Assembly (NCBI RefSeq): GCF_003668875.1
Contig: NZ_RAWM01000018.1
Span: forward strand, 37,280 to 101,279
Length of the DNA: 64,000 nt
Direction: 5' to 3'
Source: Corallococcus interemptor
Lineage (GTDB): Bacteria > Myxococcota > Myxococcia > Myxococcales > Myxococcaceae
Numbering within the stretch: the stretch's first letter is position 1; each line of letters begins with the position of its first letter. Shown here one piece after another: positions 25,924 to 33,567 of this stretch. The notes under the pieces were generated by a model. That model was not told the origin of the DNA, searched no databases, and worked only from the letters and a program-made list of their open reading frames with translations. Both the position numbers and the translations under genes were made by a program.

Positions 25924-27090
25924 ATGACCCCGTCCACGCCCGACAGTGGAGGCAGTACCCGGCCCGCGCGTCGCCTGCCGTCGCCGTCGCCCGAGGCGCC
26001 TCGCTTCCTCTTCTCGGTCGATGGCATCCGTTACGAGGCCATCCGGGAGGTGGCGCGGATGCAGACGGGGGAGCTGTTGATGCTGGCCCGTCGGCGTCCA
26101 CAAGCGGACGGCGCATTGGCGGGCCTCTGTCTCGTGCGCCGGCTGCCCAACCCCTCCACCTACCTGCGCCGCAAGCGGCTGGTGGAGGAGGTGCAACTGG
26201 CCTTCCGCCTGAACCATCCTGGCATCGCCCAGGTCTACTTCCGGAAGGTGCACGAGGACTCCCTGCACGTCGTCATGGAGCATGTGAACGGGCCTTCGCT
26301 GGAGACGCTGGTCAGCGCCGGGGTTGCGCGCGGCAAGCCTGTCTCCGAGTCCTTCGGCCTCTACGTGGGAGCCGAGCTCGCGGACGCGTTGCACCATGCG
26401 CACACCCTGACGGGCGAGGGGGGCAAGCCGCTCGGCATCATCCACCGCGACGTCAATCCCCGGCATGTCTACGTGGGCGCGCACGGCGGCGTGAAGCTGA
26501 CGAACTTCGGCGCGGCCTACTCCGTGGTGGTGGGGCGCGAGGAGTCCCCCATGAACCTCGTCCGGGGGGACGTGGCCTATGCCTCACCCGAGTATCTGGA
26601 GAAGCAGCCGCTGACGCCTCGCTCCGACGTCTTCAGCCTGGGCGTGCTGCTGGTGGAGTTGCTCACCGGCACGCACCTCTTCGACGTGCAGGACGTGCGC
26701 CTCGTCTCCAAGGCTCTGGCGCCCCTGCGAATTGAAATCCTCCCGTCCCTGCCGCTGACGCAGATGCGCATCCTGCTGGCCAGCTTCAGTCCGGCCGACG
26801 TGGAGGCCGCGGTGGCGGGGCTTTCGCCGGACGTGAAGGCGCTGTTGCACAAGGCCCTGCGAGCCGACCCGACGGAGCGCTTCGCCTCGGCGGCGGAGAT
26901 GCGCGACGCACTCCGGACCGCATTGGCGAGGCGGCACCCGGGCTATGGGCGCCACGAAGCATCCGAGGAGGTGGCCCTCGTGCTGGCCGAGGGCAGTTGC
27001 CTGCGAGACGTGGTGGAGTTCGGCGAGGGCGGACTCTTCCCTGAAGGGCTGGAGGAGCACGAACTCACAGCCCTGCCTCCGCGCAAGTAA
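25924..27090 (+). CDS. Eukaryote-like Ser/Thr kinase-fold protein, probable pseudokinase
   Basis: A 388-residue cytoplasmic kinase-fold protein. ATG 25924 is used because GGAGGA lies directly upstream (ATG 25909 also in frame). The fold is clear (VVMEHVNGPSLETLV, ADALHHAHTL, IIHRDVNPRHVYV, YASPEY, SDVFSLGVLLVELL), but key residues are lost: no glycine-rich loop, the ATP Lys is Arg (LVRR, 71-73), the catalytic-loop Asn is His (HRDVNPRH, H181) and DFG is NFG (194-196). HRD Asp remains. It probably signals by binding rather than phosphorylation. Convergent with an XRE regulator six bases away. Confidence 0.85.
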   Translation: MTPSTPDSGGSTRPARRLPSPSPEAPRFLFSVDGIRYEAIREVARMQTGELLMLARRRPQADGALAGLCLVRRLPNPSTYLRRKRLVEEVQLAFRLNHPGIAQVYFRKVHEDSLHVVMEHVNGPSLETLVSAGVARGKPVSESFGLYVGAELADALHHAHTLTGEGGKPLGIIHRDVNPRHVYVGAHGGVKLTNFGAAYSVVVGREESPMNLVRGDVAYASPEYLEKQPLTPRSDVFSLGVLLVELLTGTHLFDVQDVRLVSKALAPLRIEILPSLPLTQMRILLASFSPADVEAAVAGLSPDVKALLHKALRADPTERFASAAEMRDALRTALARRHPGYGRHEASEEVALVLAEGSCLRDVVEFGEGGLFPEGLEEHELTALPPRK

Positions 27091-27096
27091 CGGCCT

Positions 27097-27456
27097 TCAG
27101 CGGGTCAGCACCGTGGCGACGTGGAGGAGCGCCTCCAGCTTCTCCGCGTCCAGCTTGCGCGCGAGGTAGAGCAGCCGCCGCAGCGCGGGGGTCTCGTCGT
27201 CGCGGGGGCGGGGGCGCTGGCCCTTGCGTCCTCGCACCAGGGCGGTGAGCCCCAGCATGTCCTCTGGCGACACCTTCAGCTCGGTGCACAGCCGGTAGAG
27301 CGTCGGGACGCTGGGCAGCATCTTCCCGCGCTCCAGGCGGCTGTAGACGGTGGAGAGAAGGCCCACGCGAGGACCCACCTCGGCTTGGGTGAGGCCCTGC
27401 TCCTCGCGGGCGGCGCGGGCGATTCTGCCAATGGTGATGGCCAGTTCTTCATTCAT
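27097..27456 (-). CDS. XRE family helix-turn-helix regulator
   Basis: A 119-residue DNA-binding protein. The N-terminal HTH is plain: IGRIARAAREEQGLTQAEVG, then VYSRLERGKMLPSVPTLYRL, matching the Cro/C1 domain. The C-terminal third (ALRRLLYLARKLDAEKLEALL) is helical and may dimerise. Its start faces the receptor-like kinase gene across a 317-base spacer that contains two small GC-rich inverted repeats, candidate operators. It is convergent with the pseudokinase gene. Confidence 0.9.
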   Translation of the reverse strand: MNEELAITIGRIARAAREEQGLTQAEVGPRVGLLSTVYSRLERGKMLPSVPTLYRLCTELKVSPEDMLGLTALVRGRKGQRPRPRDDETPALRRLLYLARKLDAEKLEALLHVATVLTR

Positions 27457-27773
27457 GGGACCGGCTCGGGAGCAGGATGCGCACCCGGGTCGTCCCGGGC
27501 GCCGCGCGAGGTGTATCAGACGTCACCGGGCAGGTGGCTTTCATCCACCGTCCAGGCGCGGTGGTGGGGACCTCCGCTCGTCCTGCGGTTGAACGCATGG
27601 GCGAAGGCGGGCTTTCCGATGGGTAGACCTTGAGAGGCCAGAAGAATGAACCCATCAGGATGAGTCCCAGAGCGTTGACGGATCCCCGGTATTCGCGTGC
27701 TTCTGGTAGCTTGCGCGCACGTGAAGGGAGGGCGTCGCATGCGAGTGGCCCGAAGCCCCCGAGGAAGGACGTC
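27457..27773. other. Divergent spacer between XRE and kinase genes
   Basis: No convincing gene was seen here; reading frames that cross it lack start signals or family features. It holds two short inverted repeats on the XRE side, CCCGGG-TCGT-CCCGGG (27484-27499) and CCACCG-N8-CGGTGG (27545-27564), which could be sites for the XRE protein. A TTGACG box near 27675 could be a -35 element for the kinase gene, though no good -10 is at the proper distance. Confidence 0.4.
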
Positions 27774-29570
27774 ATGAGGCCACCGCCCGCCATGCTGCCA
27801 CCAGGTGCCGAGGTGCTGGGCTACACGGTGGAGCGCCAGCTGGGGCAGGGCGGCTTCGGCACGGTGTACCTCGCGCGCAACGCGGGGCAGCCCTTCGCCT
27901 TGAAGCTGCTCCACCTGACACACGTGGGTGAGCGGGTGGAGCGTGAGGTCTCCATCCTCTTGAAGCTGCACCACCCCAACGTGGTGAGGCTTCAGGGCCA
28001 TGGCCTGTGGCCGCCCGGAGCCCCGCGGTTCGCCGCCATCGTCATGGAGTACGTGGACGGGCGCCGGCTGGACGTCTGGGCGGACGAGGAGAACCCCACG
28101 GCGCGGCAGGTGGCGCGCGTGGTGCTGGACATGGCGCGGGCGCTGGCGGCTTCGCACGCGGTGGGGGTGCTTCACCGGGACGTGAAGGAGGTCAACGTCA
28201 TGGTGCGGGCTTCGGACGGGGTGGCCAAGCTGGTGGATTTCGGCATCGGCGACTACGAGGGCGCGAGGGGCCTCACGGTGGACATCCTCCCGCCGGGGAC
28301 GCCGGAGTACCGCGCCCCGGAGGCTTGGCGGTTCTTCCGGCAGCACGTCCACGTGCCCGGCGCCAGGTACGACGCGGGACCGCCGGACGACTTGTGGGCG
28401 CTGGGCCTGGTCCTCTACGCGCTGCTGACGGCGCGGAAGGCTTTCGATGGCGCCGACGACCCCGGCTTCATCGAGGACGTCATGACTCGCGATCCGGCGC
28501 CGCCCCACGAGGAGAATGCACGGGTGCCCCGGGCGCTGGGCGACGTGTGCATGTGCCTGCTGCGGAAGACACCGGAGACGCGCACGGTGAGCGCCCTGGC
28601 CGCCGTGACGGAGCTGGAGCGGGTGCTGGCGGGCGCGGACGCGGCGTGGGACGTGCCGCTCTGCGATGCCTATGGCGAGGACACCGCGACGACGGAAGGG
28701 GGGAGGGACAGCGAGGAGAAGTGGCTGCGCGCGCCGTTGCACCGGCCTCGCCGGGGCAAGAGGGCACCGCTTCCTGAAGCGTCAGGGGCCCAGGTGAAGT
28801 CGGAGCCGGAGTCACACAGGTCCTCCACTGCGTGGGGGATTGCCGTGGCGCTGCTGCTGATGCTGGTCGCGACGCCGTGGCTTCGACACTCACGCGCTCC
28901 TCAGGTGGCTCCCGCCCGTCAGGAAGTAGCGGCTTCTGGCAAGTCGCCTCAAGCTGGCCGCGCCGCAGCTCCCACGGGGCCGGAGGCCACCGCCGCGGCC
29001 GTCGCGCTCCCCGCGACGCTCCAGGAGGATCCAGCCACCGTGACGACGCCGCCGAAAGACCCCCAGCCCCTTCAGCTCCCCCCGAAGCCCGCGAAGAAGG
29101 GCCTGGGCGTCATGGCCCGTGCGGTGAGCACGGCGGCGGCTTGCACGGCGATCGCGTGCCCTGGTCCGCGGGTGCGCCCGCCTCCGCCGCCAGAGCCGTG
29201 TCCACTGGGAGCGGTGACCGCCATGGAGAAGCGGGGGATCACCGTCGGAGATATGCAGCCGGCACGCTTCGCAAAGGGAGATGCCCGGGTCATTTCAATT
29301 GGAGAGGGTCCCGTTGAAATCCACCTCATGGGGGGCTGGAGAGGGCTGCCAGGCAATAGCGTCCTGTCGGGACGGAGCATCGTGCGCGACCGCGTTTATG
29401 CTCGCTTCACCTGGGCGACGACACCCCAGGGAGACAGCTTCCCTGTGTGCTTTGAGGTCCATGCCGGAGAGGGACCCCGGGGGATGGCTCGAGAGGCAGG
29501 CGACGAACCTCCGTCTCGGGCACGCATCTGGACAATTGCTTATGTGAGGGCAGTCGCCGAGTTCGAATAG
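27774..29570 (+). CDS. Receptor-like Ser/Thr protein kinase
   Basis: A 598-residue membrane kinase. ATG 27774 follows GAGGAAGGA. The catalytic domain is intact: GQGGFGTVY (about 24-32), ATP Lys44 (FALKLL), HRDVKEVNVMV, DFGIGDY, PEYRAPE. A single membrane helix lies near 353-372 (AWGIAVALLLMLVATPWL), followed by a Pro/Ala-rich stalk and an outer domain with Cys and a conserved-looking segment (GPVEIHLMGGWRGLPGNSV). Twenty-four bases later comes a DUF2381 gene; in myxobacteria such kinases often pair with DUF2381 proteins, which suggests a sensor/partner unit. Confidence 0.93.
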   Translation: MRPPPAMLPPGAEVLGYTVERQLGQGGFGTVYLARNAGQPFALKLLHLTHVGERVEREVSILLKLHHPNVVRLQGHGLWPPGAPRFAAIVMEYVDGRRLDVWADEENPTARQVARVVLDMARALAASHAVGVLHRDVKEVNVMVRASDGVAKLVDFGIGDYEGARGLTVDILPPGTPEYRAPEAWRFFRQHVHVPGARYDAGPPDDLWALGLVLYALLTARKAFDGADDPGFIEDVMTRDPAPPHEENARVPRALGDVCMCLLRKTPETRTVSALAAVTELERVLAGADAAWDVPLCDAYGEDTATTEGGRDSEEKWLRAPLHRPRRGKRAPLPEASGAQVKSEPESHRSSTAWGIAVALLLMLVATPWLRHSRAPQVAPARQEVAASGKSPQAGRAAAPTGPEATAAAVALPATLQEDPATVTTPPKDPQPLQLPPKPAKKGLGVMARAVSTAAACTAIACPGPRVRPPPPPEPCPLGAVTAMEKRGITVGDMQPARFAKGDARVISIGEGPVEIHLMGGWRGLPGNSVLSGRSIVRDRVYARFTWATTPQGDSFPVCFEVHAGEGPRGMAREAGDEPPSRARIWTIAYVRAVAEFE

Positions 29571-29594
29571 CGACGCCACCGGAAAGATTGTCGA

Positions 29595-30512
29595 GTGCCT
29601 CTTTCATCATGGGTCGTTCTCGTGGGGCTGCTTCTCATCGGGAACACGGCGACGGCGCAACTGGAGGTTTCATCATCCGTGCCGGGCGCACGGCGGATCG
29701 AATTGACGCCCGAAGGGATTGAAGGCGTCAGTGAAGTCCTGGTCAGCCCAGGCCTTTCCACGATGCTTCTCTTCGACTCGGAGTTGCAGCGCGCGAGCGT
29801 CGAGCTGGAAAATCCACAACGCTTTTCCCTGGTCGATGTGGGGCAGGCCACCCTCCGGCTTGTGCCTTCCGCGAGTGCCACTCCAGGCGAACGGTTCAAG
29901 TTGATGCTGCGCTTCCAGGATGGTGCGGCCCCATTGACTGCCATGTTCCTGCTGAAGGTGCATCCGGCAAAGGCGGAGGCCACCATCGAGGTCTATCGGC
30001 ACGCGCGAACAGTCGCGACGTACCAGCAAGAGATCCGGGATGCGCGCACGGAGGTCTTGCGCTGCAGGGAGGAACTGTCGCGCGTTGTATCCGAGCACGA
30101 GGCGCCAGGCGGGTTGACGGGGTTTCTCTTCAGCGAGGGATTGGGCCCGCGACGTGTAGCGGAGCAAGTCCTGATCAAGACTGTCACGACAACGGCGGCC
30201 AATGGATTGGGGGCACCCATCGTCAATAGCTACCGCTCAAGCAAGCGGGTGGCCGTGGACGCCTGGATTGACGTAAAGACCGGGCCGCAACCATGGGCGG
30301 CGGAAGGGGCGACGCTCAAGGCCAGGTCTGGCGAGGAGTTGAAGGTCCTTCGCGTGTGGCTGGCGGCGCCGATCCCGCCAGGAGGCCCCGGTGGGCGAGT
30401 GATTGTGGAGGCCGAGGCCCCGGCGGCTTCGGTCCAGGGACCGTTCTCCCTCAAGCTCTGGGAGGCAGAAGGGCCTCGGAGCATCACGCTCGGAAACGTG
30501 ACGTTTCCTTGA
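29595..30512 (+). CDS. DUF2381 (TIGR02268) family exported protein
   Basis: A 305-residue exported protein of a paralogue family known mainly from myxobacteria. GTG start, signal peptide VPLSSWVVLVGLLLIGNTATA. Landmarks: YQQEIRDARTEVLRCREELS (coiled segment around residue 145), GLTGFLFSEGL, and the beta-rich end VIVEAEAP, GPFSLKLWEAEG, ITLGNVTFP. It lies directly after the receptor-like kinase on the same strand and likely interacts with the kinase's outer domain (inference from repeated gene pairing). Biochemical role unknown. Confidence 0.85.
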   Translation: MPLSSWVVLVGLLLIGNTATAQLEVSSSVPGARRIELTPEGIEGVSEVLVSPGLSTMLLFDSELQRASVELENPQRFSLVDVGQATLRLVPSASATPGERFKLMLRFQDGAAPLTAMFLLKVHPAKAEATIEVYRHARTVATYQQEIRDARTEVLRCREELSRVVSEHEAPGGLTGFLFSEGLGPRRVAEQVLIKTVTTTAANGLGAPIVNSYRSSKRVAVDAWIDVKTGPQPWAAEGATLKARSGEELKVLRVWLAAPIPPGGPGGRVIVEAEAPAASVQGPFSLKLWEAEGPRSITLGNVTFP

Positions 30513-30658
30513 AGTTGTACCCGTACCTGGACAAGGCGGCCCATGGCTGAAGCGCTGATGCGGGCGCGGCCGTCCACGACAGCGTGCCGGCGAGCAAGGG
30601 GCAGGGCCCCCGGAGGCGTGGGGGCGCGGCCTGGACAGGGGGTTGCCTATCCTAGGGA

Positions 30659-31558
30659 ATGTCCCCCACGCGAAGCCCGCCGCCAACGCTCCTGAAGTCC
30701 GTGCTGGTCGCCACCGACTTTTCGCTCTCGGGAGCGCGGGCGGTGGAGCGGACGGCCCGCCTGCCGCTCGCCCCGGAGGCGGCCGTCATCCTGGTGCACG
30801 TGCTGCCGGGACGCGCCCCCAAGGAGCTGGTGGCGCAGGCCCGGGAGCGGGCCTCGCGGACGCTGGCGGTCATCGCGCATGAGCTCCACGCCGCGCTTCA
30901 CGCCGCGGGCTCCAGCGCCTCCGTCGAGGCGCGGCTGGTGACAGGGAAGCCGGCTCCCACCCTGGTGAGCCTGGCCCAGTCGATTGGCGCGGACCTGGTC
31001 GTCCTGGGCCGGCATGGCCGCCGGCCCGTCCGGGACCTGTTCCTGGGCTCCACCGCCGATCACGTCATCCGGTACGGCCCGTCCCCGGTGCTCGTGGTCC
31101 ACGGGCTGGTGGAGGCCCCGTACCGCCATCCCCTGGTGGCCGTGGATGACGAGGACACGTCGCGGCGCGCCGTGGAGTTCCTGCCCGCCGTGCTGGAGCC
31201 GCGCACCCCGCTGCGGCTCATCCACGCGTACGAGTCACCGCTGGAGTACATGGTCTTCCCCGGGCTGACGCGTGACGAGCGCGCGCGGTACCGGGAGCGG
31301 TTCAAGGAGGGCGCGCTGCGCCAGCTGCGCTCCCTGCACCGGCACCTGGACGCGCTGGGCCTGCGGTACCGTCAGGCCCTGGAGCACGGCAGCCCGTACT
31401 CCATCATCCTGAAGGAGGCGCGCCGGCACCGGGCGGACCTGCTCGCGCTCGGCACCCAGGCCCGCTCCGGCGTGTCGCGCATCCTGCTGGGGAGCGTGGC
31501 GACGGACGTGATTCGCGAGGCCGGCTGCGACGTCCTCGTGGTCCGGCCCGCCGCGTAG
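30659..31558 (+). CDS. Tandem universal stress protein (two USP domains)
   Basis: A 299-residue cytoplasmic protein with two fused USP domains. Domain 1 (about 10-148) has the ATP-binding pattern G-2x-G-9x-G-S (GRHGRRPVRDLFLGST) ending VLVVHG. Domain 2 (about 155-299) has GTQARSGVSRILLGSV, in which the second Gly is replaced by Ala, ending DVLVVRPA. Such proteins bind ATP and help stress survival. Monocistronic; the ATG follows a 146-base spacer with no other clear feature. Confidence 0.93.
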   Translation: MSPTRSPPPTLLKSVLVATDFSLSGARAVERTARLPLAPEAAVILVHVLPGRAPKELVAQARERASRTLAVIAHELHAALHAAGSSASVEARLVTGKPAPTLVSLAQSIGADLVVLGRHGRRPVRDLFLGSTADHVIRYGPSPVLVVHGLVEAPYRHPLVAVDDEDTSRRAVEFLPAVLEPRTPLRLIHAYESPLEYMVFPGLTRDERARYRERFKEGALRQLRSLHRHLDALGLRYRQALEHGSPYSIILKEARRHRADLLALGTQARSGVSRILLGSVATDVIREAGCDVLVVRPAA

Positions 31559-31562
31559 GCGC

Positions 31563-32330
31563 CTACCGGTCGCAGTTGTGGGTGTTGTCCACGAGGGTCT
31601 CGGTGCGGGTCTGGGGCGTCAGCGTTTCGCCAGCGGTGCTGTACCTCACCCGCGTCTCGTAGACGTTCGGGCCCGCCGTGCAGCCGGCCCCGATGTCGAG
31701 GTACGTCACCGTCGGCCCCGAGCCGTCCAGGGTGGGGATGAAGCCCGGCTGCTTCGCGAAGTCGTTCTCGCTGGGGTCGCCGCTGCGCTCGTCCACGCCG
31801 AGCAGCTCCCCGTCGGGGGCACGCAGCATCACGCGCAGGGCCTGGAGGGTCGGATGGTACGCATCCTTCGACTCCGGGCCCTGCAGCAGGACGGCGGTCA
31901 GGGTGCCGTCCTTCTTCTTCCACGACTTCGAATGGAGGACGCGCCACTCGGGGCCCAGCTGGGGGCACGCCAGGGGCTGCGCCCACGTCACGTCGCGCGT
32001 GTACGCGCCCGGCTCGAAGGCCTTGAGCGTCTCCAGGACCTTCGGACCCTCCGCCGGCGCACAGGCGCCGAGCACCACCACCATGAAGCCCGGCTTGAGC
32101 CCTGGCACGGTGTCGCTCTTCACGATGCGCGGGTAGCCCTCGGCCACCTTCAGCGTCCCGTCCCAGACCTTGTTCTTCACGCGCTCCTGCCACCGGCCCA
32201 GGGACGCCTCGGCTTCCGCGGTGTCCTTGCCGCCGCCCCAGATGACGAGCTGGGCCGGCTGGGGCTCCGCTTCCGCCACGCCCATCCACGCCAGTACGGC
32301 CGCCAGCACCACGAATCCGTTCGCCTTCAT
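31563..32330 (-). CDS. Exported protein of unknown function
   Basis: A 255-residue protein with a signal peptide (MKANGFVVLAAVLAWMGVAEA) and a likely cut before EPQPAQ. ATG 32330 follows AGGGGG. The mature part has strand-turn pattern GYPRIVKSDTVPGLKPGFMVVVLGAC with two Cys pairs, a feature of periplasmic SPOR-like or small enzyme-inhibitor domains, and ends with NTHNCDR. I do not recognise the family beyond that. Convergent with the USP gene (4 bases apart). Confidence 0.75.
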   Translation of the reverse strand: MKANGFVVLAAVLAWMGVAEAEPQPAQLVIWGGGKDTAEAEASLGRWQERVKNKVWDGTLKVAEGYPRIVKSDTVPGLKPGFMVVVLGACAPAEGPKVLETLKAFEPGAYTRDVTWAQPLACPQLGPEWRVLHSKSWKKKDGTLTAVLLQGPESKDAYHPTLQALRVMLRAPDGELLGVDERSGDPSENDFAKQPGFIPTLDGSGPTVTYLDIGAGCTAGPNVYETRVRYSTAGETLTPQTRTETLVDNTHNCDR

Positions 32331-32706
32331 GATTCCCCCTCTGCGGTTTCGACGCGATGGCGGAATCCTACGCCGTGAGGCTGACCTGCTTCGAGGGCGA
32401 TGAGACCCTTCGGAGGCCACACGACCATCCCAGCCGACCCCGGAGCTCCGAGCCACTCCGGCGCTTCATGGCTTGCTCTTGTCGGGCGACGGTAGGGGCG
32501 CTCGGGGTGCTCATTCTCCAATGGGCCGTGGGGGCTGTGCGTGTCGCGGTTCCAGGCTGTGTCGAAGGCCGTCCTGGAACACGCCGCGAGCGGGGAAGGA
32601 TTGGCGGCGTTCGAGGCCTCGGAGATGCTGAAGCGGTGGGAAGAAGGGGCATGGAATCTGGATCCCGCCTGAATGAAGCGCGAGCCACAGCCGTGAAGTA
32701 GGCTCC
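32331..32706. other. Spacer with a decayed coding remnant
   Basis: No intact gene. The first part may hold the promoter for the exported-protein gene. From 32496 to 32657 a plus-strand frame stays open without a start and ends in a protein-like stretch, listed separately as a pseudogene remnant. Other frames here read as arginine-rich noise. Confidence 0.45.
32496..32657 (+). pseudogene. C-terminal remnant of a lost gene
   Basis: The frame beginning at 32496 (after a TAG at 32493) has no start codon with a ribosome site and codes for about 53 residues ending FQAVSKAVLEHAASGEGL, AAFEASEMLKRWEEGAWNLDPA and a stop. The composition is that of a real helical protein end, unlike the neighbouring frames. 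I read it as the tail of a gene whose front has been deleted. The parent family was not recognised. Confidence 0.4.
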
Positions 32707-32715
32707 GTGCCCGCC

Positions 32716-33483
32716 ATGCAGCTCGCCATTCCCCACGCTCCCCGCCGTGTCCGGATCGCCCAGGTCCCGGGGGCGGTGGCGCGGCTGGTTCGCGGGGTGG
32801 TGCTGGGCCTGGTCGTCATCGCCGCGCTGGGCCTGGGCGCTGGCTACGTCGGCCGCTACTTCATCGAGGAGCAGCGCTTCACCGCCAGCGCGGAGCTGGT
32901 GGACGCGGTGGTGGGGCTCAGCCACGCGCCCCCTTTGAACCAGCGCGAGGACGCCGAGGGCACGCTGGATGTCCTCTACACGTTCGCCGGTGAAGACCAC
33001 TCCGTGTCAGGGGTCCGCACGAGCGCGGATCACGCGGCCGGCCTGGGCCATGGTGCCCGGGTGCAGCTCCTGGTGGACCCGTCCCAGCCGGGACGGCCTC
33101 GCGAGGCGACCTACGCCCGGGCGCGGGCGGCCCGGGTGGGGCTGCTGCCCTGGGGCCTGGGCCTGGGCGCGCTGGTGGCGCTGGGCGGCTTCGCCTGGGA
33201 GGTGCGGCGGCTGTGGCGCCGGGAGGTGGTGCCCCTGCGCCTGGGCGCGCTGGTGTGGCTCACCCCGGATGACGGCTATCTGCCGGAAGGGAAGGGCGAG
33301 GCCGTCTTCCCCGCGCACTTCTTCCGACAGGACGTGAAACACGCCGTGCGGGCGCGCTGCCGCCCCCAGCGGGCCCCGGTGCGAAACGGCGGCAAGGTGC
33401 TGGCGGCCGTGGTGCCCTCGGAGCCGGGGTGGTGCCGCGTCATCGACGAGGAGCTGGCGCGGAAGCTGGGCTGGGTGCGCTGA
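32716..33483 (+). CDS. DUF3592-like membrane protein
   Basis: About 255 residues with two membrane helices: VARLVRGVVLGLVVIAALGLG (about 22-45) and WGLGLGALVALGGFAWEV (about 146-165). Between them lies a beta-rich outer domain with YTFAGEDHSVSG and VQLLVDPSQPGRPREA, the pattern of DUF3592 proteins (short loop Y-x-Y, then DP..P). After helix 2 comes a cytoplasmic tail. GTG 32707 is an alternative start. Function unknown. Confidence 0.75.
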   Translation: MQLAIPHAPRRVRIAQVPGAVARLVRGVVLGLVVIAALGLGAGYVGRYFIEEQRFTASAELVDAVVGLSHAPPLNQREDAEGTLDVLYTFAGEDHSVSGVRTSADHAAGLGHGARVQLLVDPSQPGRPREATYARARAARVGLLPWGLGLGALVALGGFAWEVRRLWRREVVPLRLGALVWLTPDDGYLPEGKGEAVFPAHFFRQDVKHAVRARCRPQRAPVRNGGKVLAAVVPSEPGWCRVIDEELARKLGWVR

Positions 33484-33567
33484 CGGACGGACAGGTGGGG
33501 TTGAAAAGTTGCTGGCCCCCGGAGGCCGTGTGACACACGCCTGTAGCTGCAACGTCCGGAGGCTTCC

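Noticed and set aside
22551..26027. Minus-strand open frame of about 1158 codons opposite mutS
   Set aside because: Shadow of mutS in a high-GC genome; no domain, no start signal.
32357..32701. Plus-strand 114-codon frame in the spacer before the DUF3592-like gene
   Set aside because: Starts without ribosome site and reads as Arg/Gly/Val noise; another frame in the same DNA carries the more protein-like remnant.
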